Part shown: piece by piece, positions 1 through 8,788 of the stretch
Numbering within the stretch: position 1 is the stretch's first letter
Layout: each line of letters starts with the position of its first letter
NCBI GenBank assembly: GCA_963786195.1
Contig: CAWAYH010000010.1
Span: 124,001 to 188,000, forward strand
DNA length: 64,000 nt
Source of the DNA: CAWAYH01 sp963786195
GTDB lineage: Bacteria > Acidobacteriota > Vicinamibacteria > Vicinamibacterales > 2-12-FULL-66-21
Direction of reading: 5' to 3'
Made by a program: the position numbers and the translations under genes
Notes under the pieces: generated by a model
What the model saw: the letters and a program-made list of their open reading frames with translations, nothing else
Database searches by the model: none
What the model was told of the DNA's origin: nothing

Positions 1-461
1 TTGCTGACGCAGTACGCCAGCACGCCGGGAAACGCGCGCAGTCCGGTCACGCTCGACACGTTCACGACCGCGCCGCGCGCCGCGGAGAGCGCCGCCGCCG
101 CCGCGCGCATGAGCCGGAACGGCGCACGCGTGTTGATGTCCATCATCGCGTCCCAGTCCGCATCCGTGGTCGATTCGACCGAACCGGACGCGATGATTCC
201 CGCCGCGTTGACCAGCGTCGTCAGGCCACCAAACAGCTCGAGAGCGGTGCGGACGACGACGTCGGGGCTGGTGGGGGCAGTGACGTCAGCGGCCAGGACC
301 GCCGCGCGGCCGCCCGAGCTTTCGATCTCTGCGCCCACGTCGCGAAGCGCCGTTTCGTCCCGTCCCACCGCCAGAACCGACGCGCCCCCTCGTCCAAAGC
401 GGACCGCCGTGGCGCGCCCGATCCCGCTCGACGCTCCCGTGACAATCACCTGCTGAGGCAT
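1..461 (-). CDS. SDR family oxidoreductase (3' end beyond window)
   Basis: NAD(P)-dependent short-chain dehydrogenase, probably cytosolic; the substrate cannot be told. Reading from an ATG at 461, residues 8-15 are TGASSGIG (the dinucleotide-binding glycine motif), 85-88 are NAAG, the serine-rich NVSS lies near 134-137, and the catalytic YxxxK (YCVSK) begins at residue 150, just before the gene leaves the window. The first 154 residues are seen, so roughly the C-terminal 90-100 residues, including the substrate loop, are missing. The reverse-complement reading frame (1-456 on +) is also open, but it has no family motifs and is a shadow. It is transcribed divergently from the TonB-like gene, 190 bp away. 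Confidence 0.85.
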   Translation of the reverse strand, partial: MPQQVIVTGASSGIGRATAVRFGRGGASVLAVGRDETALRDVGAEIESSGGRAAVLAADVTAPTSPDVVVRTALELFGGLTTLVNAAGIIASGSVESTTDADWDAMMDINTRAPFRLMRAAAAALSAARGAVVNVSSVTGLRAFPGVLAYCVS

Positions 462-613
462 GCGCTGTTGTAGCACGCGGACGTGAAATTTCGCGCTCCC
501 GTGGTGTCCTACGCTGCACGCGGATTGTCCCAGAACGTGGACTTCACCCAACAGGTCTCCCTCGGAAACGCCGAAAAAACGGGCAGTTCTCGCGGTCCCT
601 GCGGAAAGCGTTC

Positions 614-628
614 GGCAAGTCTTTTGCC
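614..628 (+). promoter_or_regulatory. Sigma-54-type -24/-12 promoter candidate
   Basis: GGCAAG-TCTT-TTGCC: the GG at 614-615 and the GC at 626-627 have exactly the spacing of the sigma-54 consensus TGGCACG-N4-TTGCW. Most core bases match; the leading T is C and the first C of CACG is A. It lies 23 bp upstream of the ATG at 651 chosen for the TonB-like gene, which would leave a very short leader. The element is also an inverted repeat (GGCAA/TTGCC), so a dimeric repressor site is an alternative. Confidence 0.35.
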
Positions 629-650
629 CCGCACAGCATCGGCTCGACCC

Positions 651-1742
651 ATGTCCACCCGCACGCTCCCGGCCGACGTCTACAGTCCACGCGAAATCGC
701 CCGTGCCGCAGGGGCCGCGACAGCTGATGCGTATGCCTTGCTGGCCTCGGGCGTCATCGGTACCGTGGACGGAAAGTTCGTGGATTCGCGGGACGCGGTC
801 CGGGCCGTTCGACTTCTGAGAGGCCAGTACCCGGTCGAGGCTCAGAGCCGCCAGCTCTTCCGTCCGCTGGTCGGGGCGAGGCGTCAGCCCGGGCCGTCGC
901 TGGCCGCGTCGGGCGGAATTCATGCGTTGCTGGTGGTGATTCTGATTCTCCTCACTATGGGCGCCGGACCGACCGAATCCGAACAGCGGCCCAGCGTTCC
1001 CGCACGGCTGGTTTTCCTCGTGCAGCCGGGGCCGGGCGGTGGTGGTGGTGGCGGAGGTCTCAGACAGAAGCCCCCCGCGCAGCGCGCAATGCTCAAGAGC
1101 GCTCGCGCCCTCAGGAGTCCGGTTCCAGTTGAGCGCGCGGTGCGGAAGCCGAAGCCAGACCCCCCGCCTCCGCCGAGACCGCTGCCCCCGCCACCGCCGG
1201 TGCCGGCGGAGAGGCCGGCAGAACCGCCGCCGCCCGTGGCCAAGCCGGACCCGATTCCGCCAGTCGTGGCACCGGTGGTCAGCGCGTCAGCTGATCCGAA
1301 GGAGCAGGCCGGCGTCCTGAGCGACACTTCGGCGAACACGAAGAGCCAGGGCTCAGGGACAGGTGGAGGCGCAGGAACCGGAACTGGGACCGGTATCGGC
1401 GAAGGTTCCGGACCGGGGATCGGCCCCGGGAGCGGTGGAGGAACCGGCGGCGGACCGTACCGGCCGGGGAGCGGCATCACCGCGCCGACGATCGTGCACG
1501 AGGTCAAACCGGACTACACGGAAGAAGCACGGCGACGCAGCCTGTCCGGCGAAGTGGTCCTCGACATCGTCGTCAAAAGCGACGGGCGAGTCGGTTCCGT
1601 TCGAGTCGTTCAGGGGCTGGGCGCCGGGCTCGACCAGCGTGCGGTGGAGGCGGTGCGTCAGTGGCGTTTCGCGCCCGCGCGTCGCTACGGCACGCCGGTG
1701 GACGTGATGGTGGAAGTCGCAGTGGAGTTCAGACTGCGATGA
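651..1742 (+). CDS. TonB family protein with N-terminal helix-turn-helix-like segment
   Basis: Energy-transducer-like inner-membrane protein of about 363 residues. The first ~60 residues (starting MSTRTLPADVYSPREIARA) look like a small MerR/HTH-type cytoplasmic domain. One membrane helix follows at roughly 84-110 (IHALLVVILILLTMG), then a glycine run, a proline-rich stretch (~160-215), a Gly/Thr/Ser-rich linker and a C-terminal TonB domain at ~285-363 with the typical KPDYTEEARRRSLSGEV and FAPA elements. An in-frame ATG at 483 exists, but 651 is preferred because the segment between resembles no protein and a sigma-54-like promoter precedes 651. No exbB or exbD is adjacent. It probably forms an operon with the next two genes. 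The HTH assignment is inference. Confidence 0.75.
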   Translation: MSTRTLPADVYSPREIARAAGAATADAYALLASGVIGTVDGKFVDSRDAVRAVRLLRGQYPVEAQSRQLFRPLVGARRQPGPSLAASGGIHALLVVILILLTMGAGPTESEQRPSVPARLVFLVQPGPGGGGGGGGLRQKPPAQRAMLKSARALRSPVPVERAVRKPKPDPPPPPRPLPPPPPVPAERPAEPPPPVAKPDPIPPVVAPVVSASADPKEQAGVLSDTSANTKSQGSGTGGGAGTGTGTGIGEGSGPGIGPGSGGGTGGGPYRPGSGITAPTIVHEVKPDYTEEARRRSLSGEVVLDIVVKSDGRVGSVRVVQGLGAGLDQRAVEAVRQWRFAPARRYGTPVDVMVEVAVEFRLR

Positions 1743-1770
1743 GCGCGGCGCTAACTGTGGAGCAACGACG

Positions 1771-2625
1771 ATGAATCTGATCCTGATGATCGTTTCGCTG
1801 ACGTCGCTGGCGGTCACGCTGGCGATGGTGGGCGTCGTGGTCAAGCTGCTGCGCGATGAGCGGCGGAGGTCGGACGCGCGCGTCGCCGCGCTGACGGAGC
1901 TGGCCGACGAACGGATGGAGCAGAGAATCGAAGCGGTCGTCGACCGGCCCGCACCGCGACCGCGAGTCGAGCCGCGACGCCAGGCCGAACCGCGACTCCA
2001 GACAGAGCCGCGGCTCCAGGCCGAACCACGATTGCGGCCAGAGCCGCTTCGAATACTCGATGAGCCGGAAGAGTACGTGCTCGAGCGCACGCCCTCGGTG
2101 TCAGAGGGTCTTTTCGACAGGCCGACGTCGGACTCGCCGTGGCCGAGACGTCTCGGGATTGCCGGCGCGCTTGCAGCGCTGCTGCTCGTGGTCGCGCTCG
2201 TCACGCTCTCGAGAAGCGGATCGAGTGACCGCCCAGGCGCCGCGCCAAGCGTCGAGCAAACGTCGCTGCCGGCGCCGTCAGCGTCGCTGGAACTGCTGTC
2301 GCTGCAACACAGCCAGCAGGCGGACGCGCTGACGATCACCGGGCTCGTGCAGAACCCGCGCGGCGGCGCGCCGGTATCGAAGGTCTCTGCGACGGCGTTT
2401 CTGTTCGCGGCCGACGGCACGTTCCTCGCGAGCGGCCGCGCGCCGCTGGACTTCACGGTTCTGAATCCAGGCGAAGAGTCTCCCTTCGTGGTCGCTGTGC
2501 CGGTCAAGGCGCCAGTCGCCAGATATCGGATTGGATTCCGCGGCGAGGACGGTCACGTCATCGGCCACATCGATCGGCGTGGAACGCCCGCCATGGCGAG
2601 ACATGGCGGCGACGAGGAGCGATGA
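1771..2625 (+). CDS. Membrane protein with two TM helices and a C-terminal FxLYD-like domain
   Basis: A 284-residue protein. Residues 1-27 are a membrane helix followed by a charged segment (KLLRDERRRSD). Residues ~65-90 are a low-complexity run of repeated (Q/R)xEPRLQ units. A second membrane helix is at ~127-147 (LAALLLVVALVTL). The C-terminal ~95 residues (from LELLSLQHSQQ) resemble the beta-sandwich FxLYD-type domain of envelope proteins: a phrase like ITGLVQNPRG, then FLFAADGTFLASGRAPL, then a line about a mean value carried outside. Enzyme function is not suggested. It lies 28 bp after the TonB-like gene and 25 bp before the VWA gene, so probably one transcript. The family call is tentative; a conserved hypothetical is the fallback. 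Confidence 0.6.
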   Translation: MNLILMIVSLTSLAVTLAMVGVVVKLLRDERRRSDARVAALTELADERMEQRIEAVVDRPAPRPRVEPRRQAEPRLQTEPRLQAEPRLRPEPLRILDEPEEYVLERTPSVSEGLFDRPTSDSPWPRRLGIAGALAALLLVVALVTLSRSGSSDRPGAAPSVEQTSLPAPSASLELLSLQHSQQADALTITGLVQNPRGGAPVSKVSATAFLFAADGTFLASGRAPLDFTVLNPGEESPFVVAVPVKAPVARYRIGFRGEDGHVIGHIDRRGTPAMARHGGDEER

Positions 2626-2650
2626 ACGATTTCGCGGTTGGGGGGCCATC

Positions 2651-3715
2651 ATGAAGCGGGGAACACTGTCGGCGATCTCGGCGACGATCATCGCGGGCGT
2701 CGTGACGGCATCCGGGCAACAGCCGCAGGACGGCCAGGTGTTTCGCTTCCGTACGGGTGTCGAGCTGATCAACGTCACCGCGACGGTGACCGATCGCAGC
2801 GGGCGCTTCGTCCCGAACCTCCGCAAGGAAGACTTCCGAGTCTTTGAGGACGGCCAGGAGCAGCCGGTCACGCATTTCAGCAACGAGCGCGTCCCCGTGA
2901 GCCTCGGCATCGTGCTGGACACGAGCGGGAGCATGGAAGGCGAAAAAATGACGGCGGCGAGACAGGCGCTCAACCGGTTCCTGTTCGAGCTGCTCGATCG
3001 CCAGGACGAGGTGTTCCTGTACCGATTCGACAGTCATCCCGAGCTGGTCGAGGGCTGGTCGATGGATCGCGAGCGGATCGCGTCCGAGCTGGCGCGCCTC
3101 AGGCCGCGCGGCGCGACGACGCTGTTCGACGCAGTGGCGGAGGCAGTGCCGCTTGCGCAGACGGGTCGTCACCGGAAGAAGGCCGTCGTCGTCATCTCGG
3201 ACGGCAACGATACGTCGAGCCGCACGTCCATCCGCGAGGTGAAGCAGCTGATTCGCGAGAGCGAAGTGCTCGTGTACGCGATCGGCATCGACGGCCAGGG
3301 CTCGCCGTACACGTCGTCTCCGTCGGGACCGTCGATGCCGCCCAGCGGTCCACGACTGCCGATTCCGCTCCCGTTTCCCGTTCCGGGCCGCCGGCCGGGC
3401 ACGACGCCGCCGTACACGCCGCCGCAGCCGCAGCCGCCGAGCAGCGGACGCAACGTGCGCGGGCTCGACGAGCGGGTCAATGTCGCCGCGCTGCGCGACC
3501 TCACCGACGACAGCGGCGGCCGCACGGAGATCATCCGCTTCGCACGCGATCTGGATCCGGCCACCGCGGGAATCGCCGACGAGTTGAGCCAGCAGTACTA
3601 TCTGGGCTATCCGGCGCAGGGCAAGAAAGACGGGCAGTGGCACAGCATCCGCGTGGAAGTGCGGAACACGGGTCAGCTCGTACGCGCGCGCAAGGGATAC
3701 ATCGCGACGCCCTGA
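2651..3715 (+). CDS. VWA domain-containing protein (VWFA-related acidobacterial type)
   Basis: Secreted protein of 354 residues. Residues 1-23 form a signal peptide ending near TASGQQ. The next ~60 residues are the conserved presequence of the VWFA-related acidobacterial family (VELINVTATVTDRSG, then LRKEDFRVFEDG). The von Willebrand A domain starts at ~83 with the metal-binding MIDAS motif DTSGS at 90-94, a threonine region RGATTLFDAV, and VVISDGND later. A Pro/Gly/Ser-rich insertion (~217-263) interrupts the domain before LDPATAGIADELSQQYYLGY. The start at 2651 was chosen because it begins directly at the signal peptide. The family is widespread in Acidobacteriota; its ligand is unknown. 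Third gene of the probable 651-3715 operon. Confidence 0.88.
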   Translation: MKRGTLSAISATIIAGVVTASGQQPQDGQVFRFRTGVELINVTATVTDRSGRFVPNLRKEDFRVFEDGQEQPVTHFSNERVPVSLGIVLDTSGSMEGEKMTAARQALNRFLFELLDRQDEVFLYRFDSHPELVEGWSMDRERIASELARLRPRGATTLFDAVAEAVPLAQTGRHRKKAVVVISDGNDTSSRTSIREVKQLIRESEVLVYAIGIDGQGSPYTSSPSGPSMPPSGPRLPIPLPFPVPGRRPGTTPPYTPPQPQPPSSGRNVRGLDERVNVAALRDLTDDSGGRTEIIRFARDLDPATAGIADELSQQYYLGYPAQGKKDGQWHSIRVEVRNTGQLVRARKGYIATP

Positions 3716-3726
3716 CGGGGACTCGC

Positions 3727-3752
3727 GGCTGATGACTGAAGTATCATCAGCC
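3727..3752 (+). other. Hairpin immediately upstream of the ZIP start codon
   Basis: GGCTGATGA (3727-3735) is the exact reverse complement of TCATCAGCC (3744-3752), with an 8-base loop. The stem ends two bases before the GTG at 3754. No U-tract follows, so it is not a classical terminator; it occupies the place where a ribosome-binding site would be. It could attenuate between the VWA gene and the ZIP gene or control translation. Confidence 0.45.
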
Positions 3753-3753
3753 A

Positions 3754-4491
3754 GTGCAGACCTTCGCAGCCGCGGTGGGGCTGAGCGTCCTCGGCAGCCT
3801 CGGCGGGCTGCTGATGGCCTCCATCTTCCTGCTCCTCGGCGACGAACTCCGCGTCAAGCTCGTACCGTGGTTGATCAGCTATGCGGTCGGCACGCTGCTC
3901 GGCGTGGCACTGCTGGCGCTGCTGCCCGAGGCGCTTGGCCGGATCGCTCCCGCCGCCGCCATGGGCACGCTCCTCGCCGGCGTGCTGGCGTTTTTTCTGC
4001 TCGAGAAGCTGGTGATCTGGCGCCACTGTCACGACGCGCACGACTGCGAGATTCATACGAGCAGCGCGGCGTCGCTGGTGATCGTCGGCGACGCGTTCCA
4101 TACGTTCGTCGACGGCGCGGTGATCGCCGCCGCCGTGGTCACGTCGTTCCCGCTGGGCGTCACGACGGCGCTGGCGGTCGCGGCGCACGAGATTCCGCAG
4201 GAAGTCGGGGACGTCGCGATTCTCCTGCGCGCGGGGTTCAGCCGGATGCGCGCGTTCACGCTGAACCTCGTCGCCAGCATCGGCGGAATCCTGGGCGCGG
4301 TCGCCATGCTGCTCGCCTCGCAGAGCGTGCCCAACCTGTTGCCCTACGTGCTGTCGTTTGCGGCGGGAAACTTCCTGTACATCGCGATGGCCGACCTGAT
4401 CCCGGACCTGCACCACGGGGGGATCGAAGGCGGTCCAATCCGGCAGCTCCTCCTTATCGGCGCCGGCATCGCGACCATCACGCTGATTTAG
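3754..4491 (+). CDS. ZIP family divalent metal transporter
   Basis: Inner-membrane protein of 245 residues with about eight hydrophobic helices, the normal ZIP size. The signature metal-binding helices are visible: HTFVDGAVIAAA (HxxxDG type, helix 4) and AAHEIPQEVGD (helix 5), and a histidine-rich cytoplasmic loop (HCHDAHDCEIH) precedes them. The family moves Zn, Fe or other divalent metals into the cytoplasm; the metal here cannot be decided. It starts at GTG 3754, since no ATG precedes the first helix in frame. A perfect 9-bp hairpin sits just upstream, and a possible terminator lies downstream at 4517. Confidence 0.88.
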   Translation: MQTFAAAVGLSVLGSLGGLLMASIFLLLGDELRVKLVPWLISYAVGTLLGVALLALLPEALGRIAPAAAMGTLLAGVLAFFLLEKLVIWRHCHDAHDCEIHTSSAASLVIVGDAFHTFVDGAVIAAAVVTSFPLGVTTALAVAAHEIPQEVGDVAILLRAGFSRMRAFTLNLVASIGGILGAVAMLLASQSVPNLLPYVLSFAAGNFLYIAMADLIPDLHHGGIEGGPIRQLLLIGAGIATITLI

Positions 4492-4516
4492 TGTCCCCCT
4501 GAACTGTCCTTTTTCT

Positions 4517-4547
4517 GCGTCCGATCCGGACGCTTCGGGCCTTTTCT
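4517..4547 (+). terminator. Possible intrinsic terminator after the ZIP gene
   Basis: GCGTCCG (4517-4523) pairs with CGGACGC (4527-4533) around a 3-base loop. A pyrimidine-rich stretch ccttttctt follows about 7 bases later at 4540-4548. It is 25 bp past the ZIP stop. The spacing to the T-run is longer than usual, so the call is moderate. Confidence 0.4.
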
Positions 4548-4570
4548 TCGAGTACCGCGCATCCCGGCCC

Positions 4571-4585
4571 TGGCACCAGCTTTGC
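4571..4585 (+). promoter_or_regulatory. Sigma-54 (-24/-12) promoter for the BON gene
   Basis: TGGCAC-CAGCT-TTGC matches the sigma-54 consensus core completely, with GG at 4572-4573 and GC at 4584-4585 at the required spacing. Transcription would begin near 4597, leaving a ~43-base leader before the ATG at 4640. No enhancer-binding protein gene lies in the window. Confidence 0.6.
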
Positions 4586-4639
4586 GATGCTCAGCTCTGT
4601 CAGATGCCAGACGACCTGGACAGCGGGAGTCGAACTCCA

Positions 4640-5181
4640 ATGAGGGTGACCAAGCTATCGTTCCTCGTGCTGATTCTCAGCGCGCTTGCGCTCGGCGCTG
4701 GCGCCGCGTCGGCGCAGGATCGCTACGACGTTCGGATTGCCAGCGCGATAGGACGCCAGATCAGCTCGTACACTCGCTTCACTATCTTCGACGACGTCAG
4801 CGGCTCCGTCGAAAACGGCGTTGTCACGCTTACGGGAAAGGTGACGATGCCTTACAAGAAGACGGATATCGAGCGGCAGGTTTCAACGGTGACGGCGTTC
4901 GCGAAGTGCACAACAGGATCGAGGTGCTGCCGATCTCGTCGTACGACGACGATCTGCGCAGCCGCATCGCGCGTGCCATTTACGGCAACTCCGCATTCTG
5001 GCGTTATGCGGCCCAGGCGAACCCGCCGATCCACATCATCGTCGAGAACGGGCACGTCACGCTGACGGGCGTGGTGAACAACAACGTCGATCGGATGCTG
5101 GCCCGCTCGCTCGCGACCGGATTCGGTGAGCTGTCGGTGACGAACCAGCTCAAGACGGATTCGGAGATGAGGTCGGAGTAG
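4640..5181 (+). CDS. BON domain-containing secreted protein (one frameshift)
   Basis: Periplasmic or envelope protein of about 180 residues once one frameshift is repaired. The start at 4640 gives a clear signal peptide (MRVTKLSFLVLILSALALG, cleavage near ASAQD). Two BON modules follow: the first around VSGSVENGVVTLTGKVTMPYK, the second around IIVENGHVTLTGVVNNN. The family binds phospholipid surfaces or is induced by osmotic stress. The frame breaks near 4893-4898: VSTVT and GVREVHNRI belong together but are one base out of register, fitting a missing g in an acggcg run. The length 542 is 3n+2. It ends 32 bp inside the convergent lipoprotein gene. A sigma-54-type promoter lies upstream. Confidence 0.8.
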
Positions 5182-5947
5182 TGCTGCCCTTTCGGATCGT
5201 CAACAGGATGATCAGGGCGATGACCGCGACTGCGGCCACGAACGCGCCGGCGAAGAGCCACAACGTGTGATACAGGATGGACTGACGGTCCATCCTGATC
5301 TCTATCGAGACGGGCCGTCCATCCAGCCGATCGGTCAGCTGCTGCTCCCAGGACAGGATGTTTCCGCGCGCGATCCGGCTCGTCTCGTTGGTCTCGACGT
5401 CGCGGGCGTTGTGCCAGACGATCCGGCTTGGCACGTGCAGCCTGAACGCGACGAGCTCGCCTCCCGTCCACCCGACGTTCGTCAGCGTCCCCGGCTTGTA
5501 CGCCGAACGCCCGATTTCCTGTCGGTACACGTAGAGACCGTCCTTCTCCGTCAAGTCGTATGTCGACCAGGCGAACGGCGCGGCCTGCGAGAGCCTCCGG
5601 ATGTCGCTGGTGTGAACGCGGATCTGAATGAAGCGGCGGCCCTTCCGGCGCCACGGCCGGCTGACCCTGGTCACCTGCGTCACCGGTGACTCATAGGCCG
5701 CGCGAACCTTCTCACGGTCCAGCCGTGCCGCGGGATCGAGGCTGAAGTCCATCCCGCGCAGCGTGACGAGCGCCGGAATCGACGTGTTGACGATCAGCTC
5801 CGCCGATCCATCGAGCGAGAGGTAGAGATCCTCTTCGTACTGGTACACGCGGCCGAACAGATTGCCCCGCCCGCCGCACGCCGCCGCAGCGGCCAGCAGG
5901 AAGACGGCAAGCAGCGCGGCCACTGCGCACGCACGACTCCGGGACAT
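5150..5947 (-). CDS. Lipoprotein with C-terminal transmembrane helix, function unknown
   Basis: 265-residue protein of no family I recognise. The N-terminus from the ATG at 5947 is a lipoprotein signal (FLLAAAAAC, lipid-attached Cys at about 24), so I prefer this over the longer frame back to 6109. A beta-rich middle region contains LSLDGSAELIVNTS and SSNVETNETSRI-like patterns without known motifs. Near the C-terminus a helix LFAGAFVAAVAVIALIILL is followed by a short charged tail. A lipid anchor plus a C-terminal helix is unusual and suggests it spans from the outer face back into the inner membrane. It is divergent from polA, with 55 bp between start codons, and overlaps the BON gene at its 3' end. 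Confidence 0.65.
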   Translation of the reverse strand: MSRSRACAVAALLAVFLLAAAAACGGRGNLFGRVYQYEEDLYLSLDGSAELIVNTSIPALVTLRGMDFSLDPAARLDREKVRAAYESPVTQVTRVSRPWRRKGRRFIQIRVHTSDIRRLSQAAPFAWSTYDLTEKDGLYVYRQEIGRSAYKPGTLTNVGWTGGELVAFRLHVPSRIVWHNARDVETNETSRIARGNILSWEQQLTDRLDGRPVSIEIRMDRQSILYHTLWLFAGAFVAAVAVIALIILLTIRKGSTTPTSSPNPS

Positions 5948-5955
5948 TTCTCGAA

Positions 5956-5964
5956 TGATATACT
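5956..5964 (+). promoter_or_regulatory. Extended -10 promoter for polA
   Basis: TGATATACT: a TGn extension directly before a -10 hexamer (TATACT). Predicted start near 5971, 32 bases before the polA ATG. The opposite strand reads TATCAT about 4 bases before the lipoprotein ATG at 5947, so the two divergent promoters probably overlap here. Confidence 0.5.
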
Positions 5965-6002
5965 GAAAGTTCTCGCGGCTTTTCCCGCCCGATCGGCGCT
6001 CG

Positions 6003-8730
6003 ATGTCCACGCCATCACGCATCTTCTTGATCGACGGCAGCTCGCAGATGTATCGCGCGTACCACGCGATGCGCGGTTCGGGGCTCACCGGACCCGGCGG
6101 CAAGTCCACGCACGCCGTCTACATTTTCGTCACGATGCTGCGGAAGCTGATGCAGGACCATCAGCCGCAGTACATCGCGGCGTCGTTCGACATGCCGGGT
6201 CCGACGTTTCGATCGGAGATGGCGGCCGACTACAAGGCCAACCGGACGCCGATGCCGCCCGATCTCGCCGAGCAGATCCCCTGGGTCCACGAGGCGTGCG
6301 AGGCCCTGGGCGTGCCGATCCTGACGTCCCAGCGGTTCGAAGCCGACGACGTGATCGGATCGCTCGCGCGGCAGGCCGTTGACGCGGGGTTCGAGGTCGC
6401 GATCGTCACCGGCGACAAAGACTTCTTTCAGCTCGTGCACGACGGCATCAAGGTCTACAACCCTCGAGACGACGGCACGTGGTTCGACGCCGAGGGCGTG
6501 AAAGAGAAGTTCGGCGTCACTCCTGCGCAGGTCATCGACGTCCTCGCGCTGATGGGCGATTCCATCGACAACATCAAGGGCGTACCGGGGATAGGGGAGA
6601 AAGGCGCGCGCGATCTGATCGCGGAGCACGGATCGCTGGAGGCGCTTCTGTCGCGCGCCGCGGAGGTCAGCAACAAGCGCTATCGCGAAGGGCTGCTGGC
6701 GCACGCGGAGGATGCGAGGCAGAGCCGCGAGCTGGCGCGCATCCGCACCGATGTGCCGGTACAGTTCGAGGCGGACTCGCTGCGCTTCCGGGGCGCGTCA
6801 CGCGAGCGGTGCTTCGAGCTGTTCACGCGGCTCGGGTTTCGATCGCTGGTGCTCGAGTTCGCGCCATCGTCCCAGACCGTCGGCAAGGACTACGCGACAA
6901 TCAGCACGCTGTCGGAGCTCCAGTCCCTCGCCGATGCCCTGACGCGCGCCGGCCGATTCGGCCTCCGTGTGCTCCCGGATGCCACGGCGGCGATGCGCGC
7001 AGGAATCGTGGGCATGTCGTTTTCGACGGGGCCGAAGCAGGCACGATACGTGCCGCTCTCGAGACCGGTGACGGGCGGAGACCTCTTCGGAGCGCCCGGT
7101 GCGGATGAAGCCGGGAATTCGGGGCTCGACCCCGACGCGGCGCTGGCGATCCTTCGGCCGGTGCTCGAGACACGAGGCCGTGAAGAAAGTCGGCCACGAT
7201 CTGAAGTTCGACGCGATCGTGCTGTCACGGCACGGGATCACGCTGCGCGGCTTCGGCACCGACGTGATGATCGCGGGATACCTCCTCGACGCCGCGTTCC
7301 ATCCGCTCGAGGATCTCGCCATCGAACATGTCGGCTACAAGGCGCTGACGGAGGAAGAGGTCTGCGGCCGCGGCGTCAAGGCCGTGTCGTTCGCGGCCGT
7401 CGCACCGGATCGTGCGCTCGACTTCGCCGGCGAGCGCGCGGACCTCGCGCTCCAGCTCTCGACGACGCTCGACGATCTGCTGAAGCGCGAGGACCTGCTA
7501 CGGGTCTACGACGAGCTGGAACATCCGCTGATCCCGGTGCTGGTCGACATCGAGCGCGCGGGCGTGCGGATCGACGGTGCAGCGCTGGCCTCTCAGGCCG
7601 AGAAAATCGATCAGGAACTGACGCGGCTGGCGTCGCGGGTCTACGAGCTCTCCGGCGAAGAGTTCAACATCAACTCGCCAAAAAAGCTGTCCGAGATCCT
7701 CTTCGACCGCCTCGGCATGCGCACCGAGACGATCCGCCGGACGACGAAGACCAAGGCACAGTCGACGGCGTTCGAAGTGCTCGAGGAACTGGCACTCACA
7801 CACGAGCTGCCGAAGCTCGTACTGGAATGGCGCAGCCTTCAGAAACTGAAGGGCACCTACATCGATGCGCTGCCGCAGCTCGTCAACCCGGAGACCGGGC
7901 GCGTCCACACCTGTTTCAACCAGGCGGTTGCGGCGACAGGACGGCTCAGCAGCAGCGATCCCAACCTGCAGAACATCCCGATCCGCACCGACATCGGACG
8001 CGAGATCCGGCGCGCCTTCGTGGCCGAGCCGGGCCACGTGTTGATCTCGGCGGACTATTCGCAGATCGAGTTGCGCGTCATGGCCCACCTGGCCGACGAG
8101 CAGGCGCTCGTCGAGGCGTTCAGCCGGGGCGAGGACATCCACGACCGGACAGCGATGAAGGTCTTCGGCCCGAGCAGCGGGCTGAGCGCGCACGAGCTGC
8201 GGCGGCGCGCCAAGATCATCAACTACGCACTGTTGTACGGGAAGCAGGCGTTCACGCTCGCCAGGGACATCGGCGTGTCGCGTCAGGAGGCGCAGGCCTT
8301 CATCGACGCGTACTTCGCGGGATTCCCGGCCGTCCGCCAGTTCATCGACAGCTTGCTCGCCAGCGCACGCGAAACCGGTGTCGTCAAGACGATGTTCGGA
8401 CGCCGGCGCCCGGTGCCGGACGTCAACAACCGCAACTTCCAGCTGCGCGGCGAGGCGGAGCGAAAAGCGGTGAACTTCCCGATACAGGGCACGGCGGCCG
8501 ACATCCTGAAGCGCGCCATGATCGACGTTCATCAGGCGCTGCCGCGCATCGCCGGGGGCCGCGCGCGGATGATCCTCACCGTCCACGACGAGCTGCTGTT
8601 CGAGGCGCCGAAGGAGACCGCGGACGAGACGGCAGCAGCCGTTCGGGAACTGATGGAGCGCGCCGTGACGCTGAAGGTGCCGATCGAGGCTGACGTCGGA
8701 ATCGGCGAGAACTGGAAGGACGCGAAGTAG
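6003..8730 (+). CDS. polA: DNA polymerase I (one frameshift)
   Basis: Full-length polymerase I of about 909 residues, for Okazaki-fragment processing and repair. The 5' nuclease/H3TH domain (~1-290) opens with LIDGSSQMYRAYHAMRG and contains DKDFFQLV and GVPGIGEKGA. The polymerase domain has motif A DYSQIELRVMAHL, motif B (RRAKIINYALLYG, then NFPIQGTAAD) and motif C VHDELLFE. In the 3'-5' exonuclease domain the DxE of ExoI is replaced (FGLRVLPDA) and the ExoIII YxxxD becomes FAGER; only the ExoII aspartate (LKFD) remains, so proofreading is probably lost. The frame changes at ~7165-7180 (PVLE then HEAVKKVG). The gene is essential in most bacteria, so a sequence error is likely. Nucleotide length is 3n+1. 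Confidence 0.93.
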
Positions 8731-8788
8731 TCAGCTGGGACAACAACTCCTGAACGATAGAGTAGGTTACAACGGTCCGGACGGAACC

